This document shows, piece after piece, positions 56,646 through 64,000 of a stretch of DNA of 64,000 bases. A program made the position numbers and the translations under genes. Numbering within the stretch: the stretch's first letter is position 1; the number at the start of each line of letters is the position of its first letter. The DNA is from DASYXT01 sp035934555 (GTDB lineage Bacteria > Verrucomicrobiota > Verrucomicrobiia > Limisphaerales > UBA8199), in NCBI GenBank assembly GCA_035934555.1, contig DASYXT010000075.1:1-64000 (forward strand). The letters are read 5' to 3'. The notes below the pieces were generated by a model. The model did no database searches, was not told the origin of the DNA, and saw nothing but the letters and a program-made list of their open reading frames with translations.

Positions 56646-57452
56646 ATGTTAAGACGGCCGCATTACATAGGTTTGGGATTGGTTGTGTTGTTGACTGTGG
56701 TCATGCTGACTTTGCCAAGCCCCACGAAGACCCGGCTTAAGCTGGGCGTGGGCAGCGCCTTTGTGCCCCTGTTCGGATTAGATAATTCGACCCGGCAGGC
56801 GGCCGGCCATGCCGGCGACGCCCTGTTGCCCAAATCCGAATTGCTGCGCGAACTGGAAGCCCTGCGGCTGCAGAATCAACAACTGCGCCTTGCGGCGACG
56901 CAAGCTGAAGCAGTTCTGCGCGAGAACGACCGGCTGCGCCAGTTGCTGGGCTGGCAGCGGCAACAACCGTGGAAACTCAAGCTTGCTAACGTCGTTTTGC
57001 GCGAGCCGGCAAATTGGTGGCGCACCCTGCAAATTGACCTCGGCAGCCGAGACGGTATTCGCACGAACATGCCAGTGCTGACCCCCGAGGGTCTGGTCGG
57101 TCGCATCAATTCGGTTGGCCTGACCCGGTCACAGGTGGTCCTTTTGGGCGATCCTACCTGCAAGGTGGCGGCACAAGTCGATAATCCCGCCCACGACCTT
57201 GGCGTCATCGGCCCGGGCGGGGCCCTGGAAAGCGAATTCGTCGAGATGAGTTACCTCTCGCCGAGCGCGGTGCTGAAACCGGGTCAAACCGTCAAGACCA
57301 GCGGTGACGGAGGCATTTTCCCGCCCAATATCCCGGTCGGCATCGTGGTGGAGTCGCACCCGGTGGACTACGGATTGAGCACGGTGGCCCGTGTGAAACT
57401 GGGCGCAAATTTGAGTGCCCTGGAGGAAGTGTGGGTGATGCTGCAACCATGA
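56646..57452 (+). CDS. mreC: Rod-shape-determining protein MreC
   Basis: This 268-residue inner-membrane protein has one N-terminal membrane helix (GLGLVVLLTVVMLTLP, about residues 8-24). A coiled coil follows (about 60-105, LLRELEALRLQNQQLRLAA), then the periplasmic beta domain (VVLREPANWWRTLQIDLGSR, TPEGLVGRINSVG). It links MreB to the wall-synthesis enzymes. The ATG at 56646 is chosen; a TTG just before it would add one residue. Its stop overlaps the mreD start (ATGA at 57449-57452). Confidence 0.95.
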   Translation: MLRRPHYIGLGLVVLLTVVMLTLPSPTKTRLKLGVGSAFVPLFGLDNSTRQAAGHAGDALLPKSELLRELEALRLQNQQLRLAATQAEAVLRENDRLRQLLGWQRQQPWKLKLANVVLREPANWWRTLQIDLGSRDGIRTNMPVLTPEGLVGRINSVGLTRSQVVLLGDPTCKVAAQVDNPAHDLGVIGPGGALESEFVEMSYLSPSAVLKPGQTVKTSGDGGIFPPNIPVGIVVESHPVDYGLSTVARVKLGANLSALEEVWVMLQP

Positions 57453-58000
57453 AGAGCTGGCTGCCCACTTTCTTTGTGCTCGTGACGGCCTACCTGGCAG
57501 TGTTCTGGGAGGCGGCGTTCACGCCTCTGCGTCACCTGTTGGGCGCGCAAATCGATTTGCTGCCGCCGCTGATCGTTTATGCCGCGTTATGCACGGATGT
57601 GCGGACGACTTGCCTGCTGGCATGTCTGGGTGGGTTGTGGTTCGATTCACTTTCGCAAAATCCACTCGGCGTGACGATGCTCCCGTTGGCCTTGGTGGGT
57701 CTGACGCTGTATTCGCAACGGGAGTTGATCCTGCGCGACCAGACCTTTGCCCAGTTTACGTTGGGCCTGGCCGCCAGCGGGGCGGCGCCGTTGCTGACGC
57801 TGGGGTTGCTGCTGACGACCGGTCACACGCCGCTACTGGGTTGGGGCACCCTCTGGCAACTGCTCGTCATGACTGTTGGCGGAGCTTTAGCGACACCGGT
57901 CTTCTTTGTAGGCTTCGAATGGCTGCACCGCAGCCTGGCTCATGAGCGAATCGCCGAGACCAGCTTCAGGCCCGATCGCGAAATCAGGAGGGGGAGATGA
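57449..58000 (+). CDS. mreD: Rod-shape-determining protein MreD
   Basis: This 183-residue, very hydrophobic inner-membrane protein has about five or six helices (WLPTFFVLVTAYLAVFW, LLPPLIVYAALCTDV, LGVTMLPLALVGLTLYS). LGGLWFDSLSQNPLGV is the typical MreD loop. The identity rests on hydropathy, length, that loop and its place after mreC. It is translationally coupled to mreC. A palindromic repeat lies in the 189 bases before mrdA. Confidence 0.9.
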   Translation: MKSWLPTFFVLVTAYLAVFWEAAFTPLRHLLGAQIDLLPPLIVYAALCTDVRTTCLLACLGGLWFDSLSQNPLGVTMLPLALVGLTLYSQRELILRDQTFAQFTLGLAASGAAPLLTLGLLLTTGHTPLLGWGTLWQLLVMTVGGALATPVFFVGFEWLHRSLAHERIAETSFRPDREIRRGR

Positions 58001-58040
58001 GGGCAGGCAAGATGGATAAATGGATTGATGGCGCGCTAGC

Positions 58041-58121
58041 GTCTTGGACTGCGCCAGCCCTCCGGCGCTTTCTGCCGACACTGGTGTTTCGAAAACCCCG
58101 GAGTGCTGGCGCAGTCCAAAG
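58041..58121. repeat. Diverged palindromic repeat inside the mre operon
   Basis: TTGGACTGCGCCAGCCCTCC (from 58044) and its inverted counterpart at 58098-58119 match at 21 of 22 bases, separated by 32 bases. The arm is a relative of the 34- and 45-kb repeat: the inner stem there is GCGGCAG/CTGCCGC and here GCGCC/GGCGC, so bases on both sides have changed together and pairing is kept. The flank GCCTCGTGGTTTGGCGG resembles their spacer. It lies between mreD and mrdA. Confidence 0.85.
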
Positions 58122-58189
58122 CCTCGTGGTTTGGCGGAGCTGGTTTACGCGACAAGCAGAGTGCTCAACGTTCAGCGCGGATTTCTAAA

Positions 58190-60232
58190 ATGCTCATTTT
58201 CGATCAACTGAAACGGGACGATCCGCAACTGCGGGTGGTTACGTTCGTTGTATTGGGCGGATTGAGCGTGCTGTTAGCGGGGTTATGGTGGGTGCAGGTC
58301 GTTTCTGCGCGCGATTACCAGGAGTCGCTCGATAACCAATCATACCGCACCGTGCGCATTCCGGCCGTGCGGGGGAAAATTCTCGATTGCAATGGCGCGG
58401 TGCTGGCTGAAAACCGGCCGGCGTACGATGTCTGCCTGTACTTGGAAGAATTAGGCAAACCATTCGCCGCGGCCGCCCAACGAGAGGTCGCCACCGCGCG
58501 CGCCCAACGCAATCACCAGATGGCGCAGGAAGTAAAGCGGCTCGGACGCAAGCTCACCAAAGCTGAGCGCAAGAAATTTGTCCTCACGACAAAGGAAAAG
58601 GAAGAATGCCGGGCCCGGGCGCGGTTCGAGGTTGCGAGCAATGTGGTGCAGCAGGTGAGCCAACGTTTAGGCGAACCCTTGACGCTCGACCCGGTCAGTT
58701 TCGAGAAACATTACGAAACCAAACTCGTGCTGCCCTACCCAATCGTCTCCAATCTCGACCCGGCCAAAATCGCACGGTTCGAGGAGCAATCGACCAGTCC
58801 GCTGGGTGTGGATTTGGATGTCCAATCGGTCCGGGTTTATCCCCACGGCACGCTCGCTGCCCACCTCATTGGCTGGCTCAAGCGCGATAACAGCTCAATG
58901 GAAGGAGAGGAATCGTTTTTCTCGTATCGTCTGCCGGACTTCCGGGGCGAGGTTGGGATTGAGTTCGCCTGCGATAAGGAATTACGCGGCATGGCCGGTG
59001 CCGAATCCGTGCTGGTGAACAATGTTGGCTATCGCCAAACCGAGAACGTCTGGAGCCCGGCTGAGCCCGGGCACAACGTGGTGCTGACGCTGGACCTGGC
59101 GGTGCAGCAAGCGGCAGAAGAGGCATTGCGCCGCGCGCCGCATGTCAATTTCGTCAATTACCTGCCGCCGGTACGCGGCGCGGTCGTGGTTATGGACGTG
59201 CGCACCGGCGATATTCTGGCCCTGGCTTCTTCGCCCACGTTGGACCCCAACTGGTTCGCCCAGGGGCTTACGACGGAGGAGTGGCAGCGCATCAGCGCCC
59301 TACAAGCCGAAAAGAATCGCGCGACCTACGAGAATTACATGCCGGGCTCGGTGTTTAAAACCGTAGTCGCACTGGCGGCGTTGGAGGCGGGGCTTAATCC
59401 GCTGGAGCGAATTCACTTTGATGCCAACCCGGCGAAGCCCACCAAGGCCTATATCCTCGTCCACGGCCATCCCATTCACGATACCGCCCCGCCCGGAGAT
59501 TACGATCTGCGCCGCGCGATGATGCTCTCCTGCAATTCCTACTTCATCACGATCGGTTTGCGCCTCGGGCCGGAGCGGATTATCCGCATGGCCGAGCACT
59601 TCCACTTTGGTGAAGTGCTGGGTTTAGGAACACGCCAGGATTCGCCGGGAACATTGCCAACGCTCCAACGCCTCACTGAAGGCTGGTCGGACCGCAACAC
59701 CGCGAACATCAGCATTGGCCAGGACCCGATTTGGGTAACGCCGTTGCAGGTCGCGGTGATGACCTCGGCGCTGGCCAACGGCGGGCGTGTGCTCAAGCCG
59801 CGCCTGGTGGACCACGTTGAGCCGCTGGACCCACTCTCAGGCGAAGCGCCGGTGCGCTTCCCGAGCGGGCAAGTCAGGGACCAACTGAGCGTCAACCCGC
59901 GCAACCTGGGGTGGCTGGCCACAGCCATGCTCGCCGATACCGAAGACCCCGAGGGCACCGGCAAGCATGTGCGCGACGAGTTCCCGCTATCCGGTCTGCG
60001 CATCTGTGGCAAAACCGGCACCGCCCAGGTCCAGGACGTTCATAATAATAACATCGGCCAAACCACGTGGTTTGCTTCGTTCGCGCCGTATGAGAACCCG
60101 CGTTGGGCGGTGGTGGTGATGGTCGAGGAAGGCGCTTCCGGCGGCACGACCTGCTCGCACATCGCCGGCCCGATTTACAATGCATTGCTAAAGCGCGAAC
60201 AAGCAGCGAAAACGGTGGCAAAGGGACGTTAA
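58190..60232 (+). CDS. mrdA: Penicillin-binding protein 2 (transpeptidase MrdA)
   Basis: This 680-residue inner-membrane protein cross-links peptidoglycan during elongation. It has one N-terminal membrane helix (VVTFVVLGGLSVLLAGLWWV), a dimerisation/pedestal region, and a transpeptidase domain with PGSVFKTVVALAAL (serine at about 387), SCNSYF and GKTGTAQV (about 605). Insertion of about 45 charged residues near 95-140 (KRLGRKLTKAERKKFVLTTK) is longer than usual. The start at 58190 (MLIFDQLKRDD) fits the family; the upstream frame is repeat-derived. Confidence 0.94.
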   Translation: MLIFDQLKRDDPQLRVVTFVVLGGLSVLLAGLWWVQVVSARDYQESLDNQSYRTVRIPAVRGKILDCNGAVLAENRPAYDVCLYLEELGKPFAAAAQREVATARAQRNHQMAQEVKRLGRKLTKAERKKFVLTTKEKEECRARARFEVASNVVQQVSQRLGEPLTLDPVSFEKHYETKLVLPYPIVSNLDPAKIARFEEQSTSPLGVDLDVQSVRVYPHGTLAAHLIGWLKRDNSSMEGEESFFSYRLPDFRGEVGIEFACDKELRGMAGAESVLVNNVGYRQTENVWSPAEPGHNVVLTLDLAVQQAAEEALRRAPHVNFVNYLPPVRGAVVVMDVRTGDILALASSPTLDPNWFAQGLTTEEWQRISALQAEKNRATYENYMPGSVFKTVVALAALEAGLNPLERIHFDANPAKPTKAYILVHGHPIHDTAPPGDYDLRRAMMLSCNSYFITIGLRLGPERIIRMAEHFHFGEVLGLGTRQDSPGTLPTLQRLTEGWSDRNTANISIGQDPIWVTPLQVAVMTSALANGGRVLKPRLVDHVEPLDPLSGEAPVRFPSGQVRDQLSVNPRNLGWLATAMLADTEDPEGTGKHVRDEFPLSGLRICGKTGTAQVQDVHNNNIGQTTWFASFAPYENPRWAVVVMVEEGASGGTTCSHIAGPIYNALLKREQAAKTVAKGR

Positions 60233-60233
60233 C

Positions 60234-61457
60234 ATGTTTGACGCCAACCTCAACGAACCGCAAGCACGGCTGGACCGATTGCAACTGGCGGCTCTGGCCG
60301 GGCTGATGCTGTTGGGAGCGGCATTCGTGTATAGCGCGCGGATGGCCAGCGAGCCAAATCTCGTCTGGTACAGCCAGAGCTGGTTTCGGCAAGTGATTTG
60401 GTACGGCTTGGGCATAGGGGCCGGGGCGGCGGTGTGCCTGCTCGATTACCGCACGCTGGCGCGCTGGGCCTTCGTCGTTTACTGGCTGTCCATTGTGCCG
60501 TTGCTAGCGGTCCTGGTTCGAGGCATCGGTACGACGCACGGATGGGGTGCGATGCGCTGGATTGACCTGGGGTTCTTCCAATTCCAACCATCGGAATTCG
60601 CCAAGCTGGCGTTCATTCTCGCCGAAGCGCATTTTTTGAGCCGACCGGTCGAGGAACTCCGCAACCCCGGCAACTTCTTCAAAGCGCTGGGTTTGCTGGC
60701 GCTGCCATTTTTGCTGATCATGACGGAGCCGGATCTGGGCTCAGCGCTGGTGCTGCTGCCCACCGGGATGTTGATGCTGTATGCCGCCGGAACGCCCAAG
60801 CGATATTTGGCGTGGCTGCTGGGGAGCGGCAGCGCGCTGGCTGGGCTGTTCCTGGTGACGGTGCTGTTCGTGCCGCCTAATTGGCAGCTCATCAAGCTGG
60901 AAGATTATCAACGCCGGCGTCTGCTGGTTTATTTCGGCTGCGAGGATTCCCCCGCGACCAACCTCCCCCGAGCCGAGCAGGACCGGCTGCGCAAAGAATT
61001 GCGCAAGCAGCAATTCGACGACTCCCACAACGTGCGCCAGGCCGAGATTTCGGTCGGGTCGGGCGGGCTGCTGGGTAAAGGTTGGCGGCACGGGACGCAA
61101 AACGCGCTGGGGTTCTTGCCGCGCGCTGTGGCACACAACGATTTTATCTTCTCCGTGATTGCCGAGGAGAAAGGTTTTCTGGGCAGCGTGCTGGTATTGA
61201 CGCTGTACGGAACGGTCCTGTTTACCGGGATCAGGATAGCCGGGCAGGCGCGCGATCGCCTGGGCCGGCTGCTGGCGGTGGGCGTCGTCACGCTCCTCTT
61301 TAGCCATGTCTTCATCAATATCGGCATGAACATTCGGATTATGCCCGTAACGGGCGTGCCGCTGCCGCTGCTCTCCTATGGGGGCTCGTCGGTGCTCGGC
61401 TCGTTGATCGCGATGGGCTTATTGCAAAACGTGTATATTTACCGAAAGGCTTATTGA
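60234..61457 (+). CDS. rodA: Peptidoglycan glycosyltransferase RodA
   Basis: This 407-residue SEDS-family membrane protein has about ten helices and polymerises lipid II with MrdA. Diagnostic segments are GAMRWIDLGFFQFQPSEFAK near residue 100, NDFIFSVIAEEKGFLGS and the C-terminal MPVTGVPLPLLSYGGSSV. The region between (about 215-275) is a periplasmic loop with charged residues. It starts one base after the mrdA stop, as expected for an operon. Confidence 0.95.
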   Translation: MFDANLNEPQARLDRLQLAALAGLMLLGAAFVYSARMASEPNLVWYSQSWFRQVIWYGLGIGAGAAVCLLDYRTLARWAFVVYWLSIVPLLAVLVRGIGTTHGWGAMRWIDLGFFQFQPSEFAKLAFILAEAHFLSRPVEELRNPGNFFKALGLLALPFLLIMTEPDLGSALVLLPTGMLMLYAAGTPKRYLAWLLGSGSALAGLFLVTVLFVPPNWQLIKLEDYQRRRLLVYFGCEDSPATNLPRAEQDRLRKELRKQQFDDSHNVRQAEISVGSGGLLGKGWRHGTQNALGFLPRAVAHNDFIFSVIAEEKGFLGSVLVLTLYGTVLFTGIRIAGQARDRLGRLLAVGVVTLLFSHVFINIGMNIRIMPVTGVPLPLLSYGGSSVLGSLIAMGLLQNVYIYRKAY

Positions 61458-61461
61458 ATGT

Positions 61462-63432
61462 ATGAATGAACGAAATTTCTCCCGGCGACGCCGGGGCGGC
61501 ATGCGCTTCCGTCCAAGCGGCGGCCTGGGCCATATGCAACAACGCTCAGACCGCGAGGCCTCCCAGGCTCGCGCCGAGGTCGTCGGCGGACACGGCCAGC
61601 AGGACAAGGTCTATGAGCGGCGGCACGCGCAGGAAATCGAGCGCGCCGAGAATATCGCCGCCGGGCTCCCCCCGGAGGGCGCGCCCGCCGAGGCGGCCGA
61701 GCCGCAGAGCCGGCGCCGCGAATTTCGCGAACCGCACTTCGAGACTCCTGCCGAGGTGAAAGAAGAACAGTTCCAGCCGGTGGCCGTGGCGGAACAATCG
61801 CGGGGCCTGGTGGACAGCATCCGCAACATGGCGACAAGCCTGGTCAAGAAGGTCCAGCGGCTCATCAAACCGGTTAAGCGCATCCACAAAGAAGTGATCA
61901 TCAATGCCGAATCGCTGGAGACGCGCGTCGCGGTCCTCGAGGAGGGTCGCCTCGAGGAATTCAACATCGAGCGCACCACCGAAGAACGGCTGGTGGGCAG
62001 CATTTTCAAGGGCAAGGTTCGCAACCTGGAAGACGGGCTCAAAGCCGCATTTGTCGATATTGGTTTCGAGAAAAACGCGTTCCTCCATTACTGGGACATC
62101 GTGCCGAGCAACTTCGATAGCGGGGTTGAAATCGTCGAGCGCGAAGGCCGCCGCCGTGAGAAGCCCAAGATCACGCAGAAGGACATCCCGCGCGTGTACC
62201 CGCCCGGCAGCGATATTATCGTGCAGGTTACCAAGGGCCCCATCGGCACCAAGGGCCCGCGCGTGACGACCAACCTCGTCCTGCCCGGCCGTTACCTGGT
62301 GCTGCTGCCCAACTCCGACCAGAGCGGCATCTCGCGCAAGATCGAGAACGTGCAGGAACGGCAGCGGCTAAAGAAGATTCTCCGCGAGTTAACCATCCCC
62401 GAAGGCATGGGCGTCATCATGCGCACGGTCGGCGAAGGCCAGCAAACGCGCTATTTTGTTCGCGACCTCGCGTTGCTGCTCGAGGAGTGGGAAGGCATCC
62501 AGGAGCGCATGCGCACCAAACCCACCCCGGCGTGCGTCTTCCAGGAACCGGATTTGATCGAGCGCACTGTGCGCGATTTCCTTACCGAAGACGTCGAGCG
62601 AATTGTCGTGGACAGCGGCCGCGCCAACGAGCGTATGCGCGAAATGATTTCAAAAATCTCGAAGCGCTCCGCGGACAAGGTCAAACTGTACGCCGATCCG
62701 CAGCCCATCTTCGACCGCTTCAATATTACGCGGCAATTGGAGAACGCCTTCTCGCGCCAGGTGCATCTCAAGAGCGGCGGTTACATTGTGGTTGATGAAA
62801 CCGAAGCGCTCGTCGCCATTGACGTCAACACCGGGCGGCATAAGGGCGGCAAGGACCAGGAAACCTCCATCCTGAAGGTCAACCTCGAAGCGGCTGATGA
62901 GATCTCCCGCCAATTGCGCTTGCGCAATATGGGTGGTCTGATCGTGCTGGACTTCATCGACATGAAATCCCGCCGCGACCAGCAGCAAGTTTATCAACGC
63001 ATGAAAGAGGGCTTGCGCCGCGATAAGGCCAAGACCCACGTGCTGCCGATCTCCCAGCTTGGCTTGATGGAGATGACCCGGCAGCGCCACTCCGAAAGTG
63101 TCCACGCGGCGGTCTATGATGATTGCCCCTATTGCAAAGGCCGCGGCAAAGTGAAAAGTGCGCTGACCATGAGCGTCGAGATTCAACGCAAGCTGGGCGA
63201 GATTCTGAAAAAGCGTCCACGCGAGGAAAGCGATTTTCAATTGCTCATCATCGTCCATCCCAGCGTGCTGGAACGGTTCCGCAACGAAGACGAGAAGCTG
63301 ATCGTGGAAATGGAGAAGCGTTATTTCGGCAAGCTTAATTTCCGTAAAGACCCGGCGCTGCACGCCGAGCAATTCCGGATTGTCAATATGGCCACCAATG
63401 AAGAGCTAGCCAGCGTGGGGGGGCGGGAGTAG
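61462..63432 (+). CDS. rng: Ribonuclease G / RNase E family protein
   Basis: This 656-residue cytoplasmic endoribonuclease has a first ~130 residues that are a basic, low-complexity extension (NFSRRRRGGMRFRPSGGL) not found in E. coli RNase G. The S1-like domain follows, with EERLVGSIFKGKVRNLEDGL and AAFVDIGFEKNAFLHY. The catalytic DNase-I-like subdomain has VDETEALVAIDVNTGR and VLDFIDMKSRRDQQ. The zinc-link cysteines are in CPYCKGRG (about 555-562). It starts 4 bases after rodA and ends 6 bases from a convergent gene. Confidence 0.94.
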   Translation: MNERNFSRRRRGGMRFRPSGGLGHMQQRSDREASQARAEVVGGHGQQDKVYERRHAQEIERAENIAAGLPPEGAPAEAAEPQSRRREFREPHFETPAEVKEEQFQPVAVAEQSRGLVDSIRNMATSLVKKVQRLIKPVKRIHKEVIINAESLETRVAVLEEGRLEEFNIERTTEERLVGSIFKGKVRNLEDGLKAAFVDIGFEKNAFLHYWDIVPSNFDSGVEIVEREGRRREKPKITQKDIPRVYPPGSDIIVQVTKGPIGTKGPRVTTNLVLPGRYLVLLPNSDQSGISRKIENVQERQRLKKILRELTIPEGMGVIMRTVGEGQQTRYFVRDLALLLEEWEGIQERMRTKPTPACVFQEPDLIERTVRDFLTEDVERIVVDSGRANERMREMISKISKRSADKVKLYADPQPIFDRFNITRQLENAFSRQVHLKSGGYIVVDETEALVAIDVNTGRHKGGKDQETSILKVNLEAADEISRQLRLRNMGGLIVLDFIDMKSRRDQQQVYQRMKEGLRRDKAKTHVLPISQLGLMEMTRQRHSESVHAAVYDDCPYCKGRGKVKSALTMSVEIQRKLGEILKKRPREESDFQLLIIVHPSVLERFRNEDEKLIVEMEKRYFGKLNFRKDPALHAEQFRIVNMATNEELASVGGRE

Positions 63433-63438
63433 GCGGCG

Positions 63439-63897
63439 CTAATCAATTCGCTTCAGGATCACCAACCAGGCCGTTTCATTGGGCGCATCGCCGGCGGGGA
63501 CGAGAATCTCGTTCTTGGGCAAGGCCCCTTTGACCTTGGCCACCTGTTTGCCTTTGCCGAACAAGGTCACCTCAACGATCGAGTTTCCCAGCGCCCGCAC
63601 GTCCAACTCGCATTTGGGACTCACCGTGATGCGCTTTTGAGCGCTCGAGGCGGTAAACTCTACTCGCCGCACTTCAAAGTAGTTCTTCCATTTGAGCGCG
63701 CGCAACCGGTTGCGCAAATCGATTTGCAAGGGCTGGTAATTCTTCCCGGGGGGAGGCTTGGAATCGTCGGTCGCCCACACCAGGACGGCTTGGATCTTCA
63801 TCTCCTCGCCCTGCGCAGACCAAGCCAACCAGCCGAGGCAGTTCAGGCCCAGTACCAGCCACACGGCCAGGCGCGGCGGAAGCAATCGTGCTCTCAT
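63439..63897 (-). CDS. Secreted protein of unknown function
   Basis: This 152-residue protein has a signal peptide (LAVWLVLGLNCLGWLAWSAQG). The mature part is beta-rich and basic (FEVRRVEFTASSAQKRITVS, VEVTLFGKGKQVAKVKGALP) and ends ETAWLVILKRID. No family was recognised. It starts 3 bases after the stop of the upstream partial gene, so the two are probably co-transcribed. Confidence 0.75.
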   Translation of the reverse strand: MRARLLPPRLAVWLVLGLNCLGWLAWSAQGEEMKIQAVLVWATDDSKPPPGKNYQPLQIDLRNRLRALKWKNYFEVRRVEFTASSAQKRITVSPKCELDVRALGNSIVEVTLFGKGKQVAKVKGALPKNEILVPAGDAPNETAWLVILKRID

Positions 63898-63900
63898 TAA

Positions 63901-64000
63901 TTAGTTCGCATCGTCCGTGCGGTCGTTATCGGCGGGGTAAGGCAGCCAAACGAACGTCGCCCCGGCGGAGTAGTCGTGATAAATCATCGCCCCCGAATCG
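63901..64000 (-). CDS. 3' end of a leftward gene cut by the window edge
   Basis: The last 33 codons before a TAA at 63901-63903 read DSGAMIYHDYSAGATFVWLP and then YPADNDRTDDAN. The frame is open to the window end. The acidic tail after a beta strand resembles the ends of small exported or anti-sigma-like membrane proteins, but this cannot be decided. It lies 3 bases before the start of the secreted protein gene. Confidence 0.6.
   Translation of the reverse strand, partial: DSGAMIYHDYSAGATFVWLPYPADNDRTDDAN

Overview
The window looks like chromosomal DNA from a GC-rich Verrucomicrobiota bacterium, most probably of the Pedosphaera/Limisphaerales type. This is inferred from gene style and was not computed. 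The clues are a PEP-CTERM surface protein, a Calx-beta secreted protein, a DUF1080 sugar-hydrolase-like protein, a Tat-exported Gfo/Idh/MocA oxidoreductase, a large secreted protein ending in the FYRVRSP-type tail common in that group, and a dispersed palindromic repeat that reads as pseudo-peptides such as LDCGSPLPL when translated. No tRNA, rRNA, CRISPR array or insertion sequence was found.

Layout from left to right. 1-3.3 kb holds surface or secreted proteins: a frameshifted Calx-beta gene, a PEP-CTERM gene and a truncated copy of it. 3.3-15.5 kb is read leftward: a secreted glycosidase-like protein, an ACT-domain malic enzyme, a ParD/ParE toxin-antitoxin pair, a heavy-metal RND efflux operon (small Cys/His membrane protein, fusion protein, CzcA-like pump, outer membrane channel) and a DUF1080 protein. 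15.6-23.4 kb has mnmA facing a leftward run: Gfo/Idh/MocA, zinc ribbon, DUF255 thioredoxin-like, DUF6483-like, a Tyr/Gly-rich secreted protein and a sugar-phosphate isomerase. 23.5-37.4 kb mixes a 53-residue membrane protein, XdhC-like, a PQQ/Ig-repeat protein, a CxxCH heme-type protein, a GAF protein, a GH5-like secreted protein, an orphan GspE/PilB-type ATPase, a three-unit 141-bp tandem repeat and a zinc metalloprotease.

37.4-42.7 kb is a complete assimilatory sulfate operon (cysI-cysH-cysD-cysNC). It is followed by a GYF-domain protein, a second copy of the palindromic repeat and a UbiD-family decarboxylase. 48.2-54.8 kb is the most striking block: a six-gene operon, hdrC-hdrB-hdrA-mvhD-mvhG-mvhA, for a heterodisulfide-reductase/[NiFe]-hydrogenase complex of the flavin-based electron-bifurcating type best known from methanogens. 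55.5-63.4 kb is the cell-shape operon mreB-mreC-mreD-mrdA-rodA followed by rng (RNase G), with a third copy of the repeat between mreD and mrdA.

Two window-wide patterns stand out. All seven convergent gene junctions are separated by between -17 and +20 bp, so they leave no space for a conventional intrinsic terminator. The palindromic repeat family occurs at three loci and keeps its stem pairing even where its sequence differs.
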